A stretch of DNA of 64,000 nt from Micromonospora polyrhachis (GCF_014203835.1 NZ_JACHJW010000001.1:1178001-1242000), one strand, 5' to 3'. Counted from the stretch's first letter, positions 7,687-15,944 are shown. A program made the numbers and translations. Notes: generated by a model not told the origin, from the sequence alone.

Positions 7687-9048
7687 GTGGACCGGACAAA
7701 CTACCGTGCCGGCGTGTCCGCCACCGTCCACTCACGTCGCCTCGGCCGCAGCGTCGGCCGTATCACGCTCGTCACCGGCGCAGCCATGGTGGCGCTGGTC
7801 GCCACCCTGGCGGCCACGATCCTCACCGTACGACTGCACGCCCGTACGCCGCTGGATCGCTCGGATGCCGAGGTGGTCGCCGACGCCGTACCCCGGTTGA
7901 CGTTCCTGCGCCACGCCATCGACCGTGGTGCGGATGAGGAGATGCAGCAGCTCTTCCCCGAGGGCCACTTCTTCCTGCACGTTCTCTATGGACTCTCCTG
8001 GGTGGATGTCGGCACCCGCGACCCGGACCAGCGGGACCGGGCACTCACCGAGTCCCGGCGCGCGCTGGCCGCCCTCGACTCCACGGCGGGGCGGGCACCG
8101 TTCTCCCCCAGCCTCGACCCGCCGTACGGCGTCTTCCACGCCGGGTGGAGCAGCTGGCTGCGCGGCGGGGTGGTCCGCCTGGCCGGCGGGCCGACCGCCG
8201 CACCGACCGAGGCGACCCGCCTGACCAGCGACATCGCCGCCCTCGCCGCCGCCTTCGACCGACAACTCACCGCGACCGGCTCGCCGTTCCTGCCCGCCTA
8301 CCCGGGGCAGGCCTGGCCGGTGGACAGCACGGTCGGGATCGCCGCCGTACGACTCGCCGACCACCTGACCGGCGGTACGACGTACACCGAACTGACCCGC
8401 CGCTGGCTCACCGCCGCCGACGCCCGACGCGACCCGGCCACCGGCCTACTTCCGCACCGGGTCGACCCGGCGGACGGTCAGCCCGTGGAGGGGGCGCGGG
8501 CCACCTCGCAGACGATGGCCCTGCGGTTCCTGCGCGAGGTGTACCCGGTCGAGGCCACCCGCGACTGGGCCCGGTTTCGGGACCTGTTCGTCTCGAACGT
8601 GCCCGGGGCACCCGGGCTCCGCGAGCATCCGCAGGGTGTGGACCTGCCCGGCGACGTGGACTCCGGGCCGCTGATTTTCGGGCTGTCCGCGTCGGCCAGT
8701 GCCGTGGCGCTCGGCGACGCGGTGCTCTTCGGTGACCGGCGCAGCGCCAACGCGCTCACCGGGCTGGCCGAGACGACCGGCCTGGCCATCGAGTACGACA
8801 ACCAGCGCCGCTACCTCGGCGGTGTGCTCCCGGTCGGGGACGCCTTCCTCACCTGGTCGCTGACGGCCACCGGCTGGATCGTGCCGACCGCCGACACAGT
8901 CGCCCCGGCCGGCGGCCCGTCCCCGTGGTGGCGGCTGCCCTGGCTACTGGCCGTCGCGCTACTGCTGCCGCCCTGGTGGTTACTGCTCTGGCTGATCCTT
9001 GCCGGTACGCGGGCATCGCAGGTCCCGGCCGGGCGTCGGCTCCGCTGA
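7687..9048 (+). CDS. Membrane-tethered protein of unknown function, 453 aa
   Basis: Not confidently recognised. There is an N-terminal membrane helix (~25-48), a ~370-residue extracytoplasmic part, and a very hydrophobic C-terminal helix (~420-442) rich in Trp, Pro and Leu. The soluble part is Ala/Leu rich with repeated helix pairs and segments such as PPYGVFHAGWSSWL and DVDSGPLIFGLSASAS. This is reminiscent of alpha/alpha-toroid enzymes (glycosidase-like, linalool-dehydratase-like). An enzyme acting on the outer face of the membrane is plausible but unproven. The GTG start at 7687 is preceded by GGGACAA. It lies downstream of the response regulator terminator, so it is probably a separate unit. 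Confidence 0.55.
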   Translation: MDRTNYRAGVSATVHSRRLGRSVGRITLVTGAAMVALVATLAATILTVRLHARTPLDRSDAEVVADAVPRLTFLRHAIDRGADEEMQQLFPEGHFFLHVLYGLSWVDVGTRDPDQRDRALTESRRALAALDSTAGRAPFSPSLDPPYGVFHAGWSSWLRGGVVRLAGGPTAAPTEATRLTSDIAALAAAFDRQLTATGSPFLPAYPGQAWPVDSTVGIAAVRLADHLTGGTTYTELTRRWLTAADARRDPATGLLPHRVDPADGQPVEGARATSQTMALRFLREVYPVEATRDWARFRDLFVSNVPGAPGLREHPQGVDLPGDVDSGPLIFGLSASASAVALGDAVLFGDRRSANALTGLAETTGLAIEYDNQRRYLGGVLPVGDAFLTWSLTATGWIVPTADTVAPAGGPSPWWRLPWLLAVALLLPPWWLLLWLILAGTRASQVPAGRRLR

Positions 9049-10302
9049 CTACCGGTCGTCGAGTGCGGCGGCCCGCGCTTCGAAGAGACTCCGCTCTCGG
9101 GCGTTGCGAGACATCGCCGAGGCCCGCTCGAACTCGGTCCGGGCCTCGGCGATGCGGCCCAGTTTCGCCAGCAGGTCACCACGGACCGCCGGGGCCAGCG
9201 GATAGCTGGACAGCACGAGGCCGTCGACGATCTCCAGTCCACGGGCGGGTCCGTACGCGTTGCCAACCGCGACCGCACGGTTCAGGTCCACCACGGGGGA
9301 CGGCGAGACGTAGGCCAGCACCTCGTAGAAGGCCGCGATCCGTTCCCAGTCGGTGTCCTCGGGGCGGGTCGCGCGGGCGTGGCAGGCCGCGATGGCGGCC
9401 TGTAGCGCGTACGGCCCGATGGTGCCTTCCGTTCGGGCGAGCGCCGCCAGCCCGCGCCGGATCAGCAGCCGGTCCCAGCGTCGACGGTCCTGATCCGGCA
9501 GCAGGACCGGCGCGCCGTCCGGGCCGGTGCGGGCCGGAATGCGAGACGCCTGGATCTCCATCAGCGCCACCAGTCCGTGCACCTCCGGCTCCTGTGACGC
9601 GAGCAGGGCCAGGATCCGGCCCAGACGCAACGCCTCCTCGCATAACGCCGGGCGCATCCACTCGTCCCCGGTCGTCGCCGAGTACCCCTCGTTGAAGATG
9701 AGGTAGATGACCTCCAGAACGGAGGCCAGCCGTTCGGCAACCTCGGACGGCGGCGGAAGTTCGATCGCCACTTTCTTGTCTGTGAGCGTGCGCTTGGCGC
9801 GGGTGATGCGCTGACCGACCGTGGGTTCCGGGACCAGATAGGCCCGGGCGATCTCTTCGGTGGTCAGCCCGCCGAGCAGCCGGAGGGTCAGGGCCACCCG
9901 GGATTCGGTGGAGAGCACCGGGTGGCAGGTGGTGAAGATGAGCCGCAGCAGGTCGTCGCCCACGTAGTCGTCGGCCTGCGCCGCGAGGTCGGGGTCCTGC
10001 CGGTCCGGGGTCGCCCTCCCGATCTCCTCAAGTTTCTGCTGGTAGCGACCCTGCCGGCGCAGCATGTCGATCGCCCGATGTTTGGCCGTCGCCATGAGCC
10101 AGGAACCCGGATGGTCCGGCACCCCGCTCTCGGGCCACTGCTCCAGCGCGATGACGAGCGTGTCCTGGGCGAGTTCCTCGGCCAGACCGACATCACGGAC
10201 GATACGGGCCAGGCCGGCGACAATCCGGGCTGACTCGATACGCCAGACCGTCTCCACCACGCCGCGAGGATCGGTAGCCGTCACGGCTACCGATCCTCGC
10301 AT
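9049..10302 (-). CDS. ECF42-group RNA polymerase sigma factor, 417 aa
   Basis: The N-terminal sigma-2 region is seen in ARIVRDVGLAEELAQDTL and sigma-4 in LLGGLTTEEIARAYLVPEPTV. A ~200-residue C-terminal extension follows with helical repeats and the hallmark DLNRAVAVGNAYGPARGLEIVD, as in ECF42 sigma factors whose extension is needed for activity. There is no anti-sigma gene beside it. The partner is the DGPF protein gene just upstream, as is typical. The first ATG is 10302; GTG 10284 (giving MTATDPRG) fits the family better. Both lie inside a perfect 37-base inverted repeat (10264-10300) that could control translation. Confidence 0.9.
   Translation of the reverse strand: MRGSVAVTATDPRGVVETVWRIESARIVAGLARIVRDVGLAEELAQDTLVIALEQWPESGVPDHPGSWLMATAKHRAIDMLRRQGRYQQKLEEIGRATPDRQDPDLAAQADDYVGDDLLRLIFTTCHPVLSTESRVALTLRLLGGLTTEEIARAYLVPEPTVGQRITRAKRTLTDKKVAIELPPPSEVAERLASVLEVIYLIFNEGYSATTGDEWMRPALCEEALRLGRILALLASQEPEVHGLVALMEIQASRIPARTGPDGAPVLLPDQDRRRWDRLLIRRGLAALARTEGTIGPYALQAAIAACHARATRPEDTDWERIAAFYEVLAYVSPSPVVDLNRAVAVGNAYGPARGLEIVDGLVLSSYPLAPAVRGDLLAKLGRIAEARTEFERASAMSRNARERSLFEARAAALDDR
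10264..10300 (-). repeat. Perfect 18+1+18 inverted repeat over the sigma factor start
   Basis: GCGAGGATCGGTAGCCGT at 10264-10281 is matched exactly in inverted form at 10283-10300 around a single base. In the minus-strand mRNA this folds into a hairpin with GTGAC at its tip, and that GTG (10284-10282) is the likely start codon of the ECF42 sigma factor. It could hide the start from ribosomes, terminate or attenuate the DGPF transcript, or be an operator in DNA. Confidence 0.85.
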
Positions 10303-10323
10303 CTGTTGATGGGGCCAGAGATC

Positions 10324-10695
10324 TCAGGACTGGTTCTCGAAGTCCTCCGGTCCCATGACCTTCAGCACGTCGGCCTCGCCTTCCCACCCCTCCCACAGGT
10401 CACGGTGCAGTTTGATGAACCGGGAGGCCCACTCGACCGCCTCCTCCCTGGACCGCACCTCATAGAGCGCGTAGCTGATGGTTTCCTTGGCCTCGGCGAA
10501 CGGACCGTCGGTGACGCTCAGCTTGCCGCCGTAGAGAGCCACCCGGGCTCCGGCGACGCTGGGGGCCAGCCCCGCGGTGTCCAGCAGCGCACCGGCCACG
10601 GAGGCTTCCATGCCGAGTTTCATGATGGCGTCCATCAGCCCCGGCGGTGGCGGGGTCGCGGGCTGGTTCCCCTTCAGCAGAATCATGTAGCGCAT
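10324..10695 (-). CDS. DGPF/YCII-domain protein, 123 aa (ECF42 partner)
   Basis: It starts with RYMILLKGNQ and contains the SVTDGPFAEAKETISYALYEV segment that gives the DGPF group its name, in a ferredoxin-like YCII fold. Genes of this type sit next to ECF42 sigma factors and are their main targets; their biochemical role is unknown. The sigma gene follows in the same direction 21 bases later, and the DUF998 gene precedes it with a 31-base gap, so all three look like one operon. A paralogue lies at 25008-25370. Confidence 0.9.
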   Translation of the reverse strand: MRYMILLKGNQPATPPPPGLMDAIMKLGMEASVAGALLDTAGLAPSVAGARVALYGGKLSVTDGPFAEAKETISYALYEVRSREEAVEWASRFIKLHRDLWEGWEGEADVLKVMGPEDFENQS

Positions 10696-10726
10696 GATCG
10701 ACTCCTCTTCCTATCGATGGTTAGAA

Positions 10727-11374
10727 CTAGCGGACAGTACGGTAGAAGTGCCGGCAGACCGTGGTGAACCAGGCCCAGACCAGCAGGACCGCGGTGACGA
10801 AGGCCAGCGTGGTGGGGCCCTGTGAACCGCTGGCGATGCCGGCGAACCCGGCGAAGAAGGCCACCCCGGTGATGCGCGAGAACCAGGCAAGCCCACCCCG
10901 GCCCTCGCGGGAGAAACGGGTAGCGAGCACAAAGCAGGCCGCGATAAGGCACAGGAAGCCAATGCCACCGGCCATGAGGTGCATCATGCCGTGCCAGCTG
11001 ATCGATGTGGAATCGGGCGCACCGACCGGGAAGCCCTGCGCCGGGTCGGCGCGGAAGATGCCCGCTCCGATCAGACTCACGCCGTAGATGCCGATCAGCA
11101 GCGGAGCCCAGGTGCGACCGTGACCCGGGGTCAGCGCACGACGCAGACCGTACGCGCCGGCGATGGTCATCAGCCCGGTGAGGACGAAGTTGGCAATCTG
11201 GATCCAGCCCAGGTCGCCGTTGCTGAGCAGGCTCCAGGCGTGCCGGCTCGGATCGAAGCCGTCCCGGGTGAGCGCCTGGGCCAGGGCCACCACGGCGTAG
11301 AACGGGCCGGCGACGACGCCGTAGCCGAGCAGCGACTTGGTGATCCGTCCGGCCGGGGTGCAGTCCGCGCTCAT
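10727..11374 (-). CDS. DUF998-family membrane protein, 215 aa
   Basis: Six or so hydrophobic helices separated by short loops are visible, with LLGYGVVAGPFYAVVALAQALTR at the N-terminus, DPSRHAWSLLSNGDLGWIQIANF in the first loop, and later SWHGMMHLMAG. This is the DUF998 pattern; the function is unknown. The start ATG 11374 has a good AAGGAGA site upstream. It is the first gene of the operon with the DGPF protein and ECF42 sigma factor, and a near-match to the ECF42 promoter lies 35 bases before it, so it is probably part of that regulon. Confidence 0.85.
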   Translation of the reverse strand: MSADCTPAGRITKSLLGYGVVAGPFYAVVALAQALTRDGFDPSRHAWSLLSNGDLGWIQIANFVLTGLMTIAGAYGLRRALTPGHGRTWAPLLIGIYGVSLIGAGIFRADPAQGFPVGAPDSTSISWHGMMHLMAGGIGFLCLIAACFVLATRFSREGRGGLAWFSRITGVAFFAGFAGIASGSQGPTTLAFVTAVLLVWAWFTTVCRHFYRTVR

Positions 11375-11408
11375 CTCGTGTCTCCTTCGTTCGGGTCTCT
11401 ACCTAGGC

Positions 11409-11435
11409 CTCGAACGGGGCGACTCGGATCCGACA
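11409..11435 (-). promoter_or_regulatory. Candidate ECF42-type promoter for DUF998-DGPF-sigma operon
   Basis: On the minus strand TGTCGG (11435-11430) is followed after 17 bases by CGAG (11412-11409). The reported ECF42 consensus is TGTCGA and CG(A/T)C, so each box has one mismatch. Predicted transcription start is ~11402, giving a ~28-base leader with the AAGGAGA ribosome site. Confidence 0.4.
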
Positions 11436-11654
11436 CGGACCTTCAAATTTTTTTGGGAATCTTCGTTTTCCCTGGCGGCGGCCGTTCCGTGGCTGCCGCT
11501 CAGGCAGCGGCGAGGGTGGGGCGGAAACCACGCCGTTCTGTCCTGGGATACGGGCGTACGGTTGCCGACCCGGGCCCGGCTGGGGGACAGTACCGGCAGA
11601 TCAGCGGTGCCATCGACGCCGCCGCTTCCACTGGTCACATCCAAGGAGGCAGCG

Positions 11655-13235
11655 ATGGCATTACGCCTTGCCGACGGCACGAGCTGGCCGGAGACCCTCG
11701 CCCGTGCGGTCGCCGCGACACCCGAAGCATTCGACCGGGAACCAGCCGATGGAGCGGCACACCCGACCACCCTGCGCAACCTGGTGCAGGGTGCCTGGCA
11801 GTCGATCGGCATGCCGGCCCCGGTGCGTACCCCGGTGGACGGCACCATCCTGGTCAACCTGCCCCGAGTCGACGCCGGCTCGGCGCTGGCCGCCGTCCGG
11901 TTCGCCGCCGCCGAGCACCGCGACTGGGCGGCCACCCCGCTGGCCGAGCGGAAGGCCCGGGTGACCGGGGCCCTCGACGACCTGGCCGCCCACCGGGACC
12001 TGCTGGCCCTGCTGCTGGTCTGGGAGATCGGCAAGCCGTGGCGGCTGGCCTGCGCCGACGTCGACCGGGCACTGGACGGGGTGCGCTGGTACGTCGGGGA
12101 GATCGACCGGATGCTCGCCGACGGCCGCGAGCCGCTGCCCGGCCCGGTCAGCAACATCGCCAGCTGGAACTACCCGATGAGCGTGCTGGTCCACGCCGAG
12201 CTGGTGCAACTGCTGGCCGGCAACGCGGTGATCGCCAAGACGCCGTCCCAGGGCGGGGCGGTCTGCCTCACCGTGGCGCACGCGCTGATGCGGCGCGCCG
12301 GACTCCCCGCCACGCTGCTCTCCGGCGGCGGCGAGGAGCTGTCCGAGGTGCTGGTCCGGGCCCCCGAGGTGGGCGCGGTCGCGTTCGTCGGCGGCCGGTC
12401 CAACGGCGGCAAGGTCGCCGCCGCCCTGCTCGACTCGGACAAGCGCCACTTCATCGAGCAGGAAGGGCTCAACGCCTGGGGCATCTGGGACTTTTCCCAG
12501 TGGGACTCCCTCGCCGCCCACCTCAAGAAGGGCTTCGAGTACGGCAAGCAGCGGTGCACCGCGTACCCGAGGTTCGTGGTGCAGCGAGACCTGGTCGACC
12601 AGTTCCTCGACATGTACCTGCCGGTGGTCCGCTCGGTACGCTTCGGCCACCCGCTCGCCGTCGGCGACGACTGGACCACCGGTGACCCGCTGCCGGAACT
12701 CGACTTCGGACCGCTGATCAGCACCGCCAAGGCCGACGAGCTGCGCCGCAAGGTCGAGGAGGCGGTACGCGGTGGCGCGGTCCCACTACACCGGGGCCGG
12801 CTCGACGGTGCCCCGTTCCTCGACGGGCAGGACACCTCGGCGTACGTGGCCCCGTCGGTGCTGCTGGCCCCGCCCGGCCGGTCCCGACTGATGCACGCCG
12901 AACCGTTCGGCCCGGTCGACACGATCGTGGTGGTGGACACGAAGGACGAGCTGCTGGCCGCGATGAACGCCTCCAACGGCGCACTGGTGGCCAGTCTCGC
13001 CTGTGACGACGAGGAGTTGGCGGCGAAGTTGGCCGTCGACCTTCAGGCGTTCAAGGTGGGCATCAACAAGCCCCGCTCCCGGGGCGACCGCCAGGAGCCG
13101 TTCGGCGGCCGGGGCGCGTCCTGGAAGGGCGCGTTCGTCGGCGGTGACCTACTGGTCCAGGCGGTCACCGTGGGCGGATCCGATGACCGGCTCTACGGCA
13201 ACTTCCCCGACTACAACAGCTACCCGTCGACCTGA
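11655..13235 (+). CDS. Aldehyde dehydrogenase family protein, 526 aa
   Basis: The start is ATG 11655, preceded by an excellent AAGGAGG site; the frame is open further upstream to 11337 but without a ribosome site. The NAD-binding domain carries WNYPMSVLVHAELVQLLAGNAV and FVGGRSNGGKVAAA. The catalytic Cys is C301 (KQRCTAYPRFVVQ) and the general base lies in IEQEGLNAWGI (E268/E270). In classical enzymes this segment is ELGGKNP, so the variant suggests an unusual substrate group. The C-terminal AEPFGPVDTIVVVD is typical. It is divergent from the DUF998 operon and ends in a strong hairpin. The natural aldehyde is unknown. Confidence 0.9.
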   Translation: MALRLADGTSWPETLARAVAATPEAFDREPADGAAHPTTLRNLVQGAWQSIGMPAPVRTPVDGTILVNLPRVDAGSALAAVRFAAAEHRDWAATPLAERKARVTGALDDLAAHRDLLALLLVWEIGKPWRLACADVDRALDGVRWYVGEIDRMLADGREPLPGPVSNIASWNYPMSVLVHAELVQLLAGNAVIAKTPSQGGAVCLTVAHALMRRAGLPATLLSGGGEELSEVLVRAPEVGAVAFVGGRSNGGKVAAALLDSDKRHFIEQEGLNAWGIWDFSQWDSLAAHLKKGFEYGKQRCTAYPRFVVQRDLVDQFLDMYLPVVRSVRFGHPLAVGDDWTTGDPLPELDFGPLISTAKADELRRKVEEAVRGGAVPLHRGRLDGAPFLDGQDTSAYVAPSVLLAPPGRSRLMHAEPFGPVDTIVVVDTKDELLAAMNASNGALVASLACDDEELAAKLAVDLQAFKVGINKPRSRGDRQEPFGGRGASWKGAFVGGDLLVQAVTVGGSDDRLYGNFPDYNSYPST

Positions 13236-13252
13236 TCTCCGACTGCCGCGCT

Positions 13253-13287
13253 CCACCGGCCGACCACTGGGATTGGTCGGCCGGTGG
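13253..13287 (+). terminator. Strong hairpin terminator after aldehyde dehydrogenase
   Basis: CCACCGGCCGACCA (13253-13266) is exactly inverted at 13274-13287 with a 7-base loop. It lies 18 bases after the stop of the aldehyde dehydrogenase gene. Confidence 0.85.
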
Positions 13288-13339
13288 GGCCAGGTCTGGG
13301 CACTGGTGCGAAACCCCGGAATTGAGCACAATCGACGCC

Positions 13340-13681
13340 ATGGACCGGGACCAACGTGCGTTGCCGCCACATCACGAGACGCTTGAGGCGTACGCCGAGC
13401 AGTTGGCCGACGTGGAAGCGCGGGAGCGGGCACGACTGGCTCGCTGGAATCCGCTGACTCGGATCGCCCGGCGACGGATCGACCGGATGACCTCGCAGCT
13501 GATCGCGACGGGCATCCTCGACGAACTCGGTGCGGTCTATGTGCGCGCCTACATCGACGCTCTGTACAAGGCGATCAAGGACCAGATGATCCCTCACATG
13601 ACGATCCATCTGGCGACCGAGGCCAGCAGTGGCGAGGAGAGCGCGAACGTGATCCGGCGGTCGCAGGGCAGTCGCGACTGA
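13340..13681 (+). CDS. Small protein of unknown function, 113 aa
   Basis: I do not recognise this protein. From ATG 13340 it encodes 113 residues; a TTG six codons upstream (13322) is an alternative. It is charged and helical: residues ~12-55 are rich in Glu/Arg (LADVEARERARLARW, then RIARRRIDRM), followed by GILDELGAVYVRAYIDALYKAIKDQM. There is no signal peptide or membrane helix. No clear Shine-Dalgarno is seen, which leaves the start uncertain. It lies alone between two hairpin terminators, so it should have its own promoter in 13288-13339. Confidence 0.6.
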   Translation: MDRDQRALPPHHETLEAYAEQLADVEARERARLARWNPLTRIARRRIDRMTSQLIATGILDELGAVYVRAYIDALYKAIKDQMIPHMTIHLATEASSGEESANVIRRSQGSRD

Positions 13682-13686
13682 CCCGA

Positions 13687-13723
13687 CCGGTGGTCCGGCC
13701 CCGAACCGGGACCGGACCACCGG
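13687..13723. terminator. Bidirectional hairpin between convergent genes
   Basis: CCGGTGGTCCGG (13687-13698) is exactly inverted at 13712-13723 with a 13-base loop. It sits between the ends of the 113-aa gene (plus) and the ACT-GNAT gene (minus) and can serve both. Confidence 0.8.
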
Positions 13724-13734
13724 AGGCCAGCCCG

Positions 13735-14874
13735 CTACGCCTCGACGGCGGCAGGTGCCTGGGTACGGCTGCGCAGGTCCCGGGGCACGATGCCGCCGCC
13801 ATCGGACAGCGCGACGGTCATGGTGAGTAGCGGGCCGTCCCGCTCGATCTGTCGGGGTCCGGCCAGCCGGTGCAGCGTCCGCAGCATGGCGACGTTGTCA
13901 GCCTGGGTGTGCGCCACGAGCGCGGCGTACCCGGCCCGGTCGGCGTGCGCGGTCAACCGGCGCAGCAACGCGCCGCCGAGCCCTCGGCGCTGCCAGGCGT
14001 CCGTCACCAGCAGCGCCAACTCCGCCATCGCCCCCTCGGCCACCAGGTTGGCCAGCGCCACCACCCGCTCCGACTCTCCCGCTGTCGCGGGCACCACGGC
14101 GACCAGGCTCAGCCCGGACGCTGGTTCGAGCAGTCGGCGCAGTTGCGCGTCGGTGGGCCGGGCCCCGCCGGTGAGATAGCGCCGGTACCGGCTGGCCGGC
14201 GAGCACCGCTCATGCATGTCGCGTACGGCCGGCAGGTCGTCGACGGTTGCCGGTCGTACGGTCAGCTCCGCCCCGTCGGGCAGGACCAGGGTGACCCGGT
14301 CGGCGGCACCGCGTACCACCGTCGCCGCCAACTCCACCAGGGCCTGGGCCCGGGCGAACTCGGCCGGGGTGAAGCTCGGCCCGGTGCGCCGTACCTCGAA
14401 GCAGCCACCCGCCGGGTCGGCCAGCCACATCGCCTGACCGTCGACGTGGCTGGACCGCCCGACCCCGGGGGCGGGCGAAGCGGAGCCGCTGCCCTCGCCG
14501 CCCGGGACTACCTCCGGTCGCCAGGTCACCACGCGGGCCGCCAGCAGGCTACGCAGTAGTTCCCCCAGGATGTCCGGGTCCCGGACCAGCCGGTTGGCCA
14601 GGCCCAACACCCGGGTCGGCTGGTCGACGAGCCCCCGGGCCTCGCTGCGGGCCACCCAGCAGTCCCGGCCGCGACCGCGTTCGACCGCCGCCATCAGGTC
14701 CCGCTCGGTCAGCGTGTCCGGCGCGTCGACCAGGAAGTCGTCCACCGCGCCGCTCTCGGTGGTGTGCACCTGCACGGTCAGGATGTTCACCCCGCGCAGG
14801 GCGAGGCTGGCGGTGAGCACAGACAGGTATCCGGGGCGGTCGTCCACGGTCGCCCTGATCCGCCACAGCGTCAC
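13735..14874 (-). CDS. ACT domain-GNAT acetyltransferase fusion, 379 aa
   Basis: I start it at GTG 14874, which overlaps the stop of the upstream gene (GTGA) and has GGAAGGAG upstream; an in-frame ATG at 14889 is possible. Residues ~1-75 form an ACT domain (DDRPGYLSVLTASLALRGVNIL), a fold that binds amino acids. The middle (~90-190) is poorly conserved. Residues ~205-360 form a GNAT domain with ELALLVTDAWQRRGLGGALLRRL as the acetyl-CoA loop. An acetyltransferase controlled by an amino acid is the natural reading, as known for ACT-GNAT lysine acetyltransferases of actinobacteria. The protein target is not evident. Confidence 0.8.
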   Translation of the reverse strand: MTLWRIRATVDDRPGYLSVLTASLALRGVNILTVQVHTTESGAVDDFLVDAPDTLTERDLMAAVERGRGRDCWVARSEARGLVDQPTRVLGLANRLVRDPDILGELLRSLLAARVVTWRPEVVPGGEGSGSASPAPGVGRSSHVDGQAMWLADPAGGCFEVRRTGPSFTPAEFARAQALVELAATVVRGAADRVTLVLPDGAELTVRPATVDDLPAVRDMHERCSPASRYRRYLTGGARPTDAQLRRLLEPASGLSLVAVVPATAGESERVVALANLVAEGAMAELALLVTDAWQRRGLGGALLRRLTAHADRAGYAALVAHTQADNVAMLRTLHRLAGPRQIERDGPLLTMTVALSDGGGIVPRDLRSRTQAPAAVEA

Positions 14875-15626
14875 GACGGCTCCTTCCACGAGTCGGGGTC
14901 GAACCTGGCGGAGAGCGCCGTCGCCGCCGCCTCGGGCGTCGCACTGACCAGGTCGAGCCGATCACCGAGGATCACCGCGGCGGCTCGGACCAGCTGCGCC
15001 ACCCGGTCGACCTCGGTCAGGTGGAAGGCCGCCGCCGGCAACTCCGGGCGGTCGACCCGGGCCACCAGCAGCACCATCCCGGCCCGGCCGAACGGCGCGG
15101 CGGCATAGTGGGTGCCGGCCGGGCCGTCCAGCGGCCGGGGCCGCAGCGGGGTCACCTCCGGCAGGTGCGGGGGGACCGGCATCTGCCAACTCGCGTACAC
15201 CACGGTCGGTCCCTCGCCGCCGGCGGACCCGCTGCGGGCCGCCCAGTCCGTCGGGACCACCACCGCCGCCGCCCAGTCGGCCGCCAACAACCCGGGTACG
15301 GCGTCCACCAGGGTCGCCAGTCCCTCGTTCGCGTTACCCGCCACCTGGGCGAGCAGTTCCGCGTCCTGGCCGCCGCTGGACGGGGCCCCGATCGCCCGCC
15401 ACACGCCGTCGACCCGTACGCCGGGGATGGCCGCGAGCCCGGCGAGCAGACGCTCCATCCGGGCCATGCCGGGCCACACCACGGTGAAGTCGTCGACCGC
15501 CCGGCCGCCCAGTCGTTCCAACACCACCACCTGGACGATGTCCGCTCCGGCGACCCCCAGTGTCCGGGCCACCTGGCCGAGCGAGCCCGGGCGGTCCGGC
15601 ATCGTCACCCGTACCCTCAGCAACAT
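14871..15626 (-). CDS. ACT-domain protein, 251 aa, coupled to ACT-GNAT gene
   Basis: The start is ATG 15626 with a GGAGGGG site; the frame is open upstream to 15719 but that part looks non-coding. Residues 1-70 are an ACT domain (VTMPDRPGSLGQVARTLGVAGADIVQVVVLE). The remaining ~180 residues are Ala-rich and look like a degenerate GAF-type ligand domain (FGRAGMVLLVARVDRPELP near residue 200). It overlaps the ACT-GNAT gene by 4 bases, so the two proteins are made together and may act as one amino-acid-sensing module. Function unknown. Confidence 0.75.
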   Translation of the reverse strand: MLLRVRVTMPDRPGSLGQVARTLGVAGADIVQVVVLERLGGRAVDDFTVVWPGMARMERLLAGLAAIPGVRVDGVWRAIGAPSSGGQDAELLAQVAGNANEGLATLVDAVPGLLAADWAAAVVVPTDWAARSGSAGGEGPTVVYASWQMPVPPHLPEVTPLRPRPLDGPAGTHYAAAPFGRAGMVLLVARVDRPELPAAAFHLTEVDRVAQLVRAAAVILGDRLDLVSATPEAAATALSARFDPDSWKEPS

Positions 15627-15785
15627 GTCTGCCCCTCCGGTCGACGGACCGGCGCGGTACGCCGGTGAGCCTGGGAACAAGGCTGCCCGTTGACCATTTC
15701 GTCCCTGTTGCCGCAGCATGTCCCCACCGCAAAAACTCAGCCCTGACGCTGTGGCACACCTCCCCCTTGGGCGCCACTACGCGAC

Positions 15786-15815
15786 GAGTGGCTATTCCAC
15801 GTGGAACAGCCACTC
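15786..15815. repeat. 30-bp dyad with TTCCACGTGGAA core
   Basis: GAGTGGCT and AGCCACTC flank a perfect 12-bp palindrome TTCCACGTGGAA with one unpaired base on each side. It may be an operator or a hairpin; it lies too far (~160 bases) from the ACT gene start to be a simple promoter operator. Confidence 0.65.
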
Positions 15816-15865
15816 ATGCCGCGACAGCGGGTGGGTCTTGTGAGGTGGGGCGGGTGGAGAACGGT

Positions 15866-15944
15866 GGGGCGGGCGGGACAAGCAGGGGACCAGCGGGGCG
15901 GGACCAGCAGGGCGGGACAAGCAGGGTGGGACCAGCGGGGCGGG
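15866..15944. repeat. G-rich short tandem repeat
   Basis: Imperfect copies of GGGCGGGACAAGCA / GGGCGGGACCAGCG alternate about five times and run right up to the stop codon of the cebR-like gene. The plus strand is strongly G-rich with runs of three to four G, so it could form G-quadruplex-like structure. Confidence 0.7.

Larger units (their letters stand above)
15627..15944. other. 318-base intergenic region without a recognised gene
   Basis: This lies between the ACT-protein start (minus strand) and the end of the cebR-like gene (minus strand). It holds a 30-bp dyad at 15786-15815 and a G-rich short tandem repeat at 15866-15944. The promoter for the ACT operon must lie in its left part. I see no convincing coding frame. 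Confidence 0.6.

Noticed and set aside
13340-13681. Merging the 113-aa gene into the aldehyde dehydrogenase operon
   Set aside because: A strong hairpin terminator at 13253-13287 separates them.
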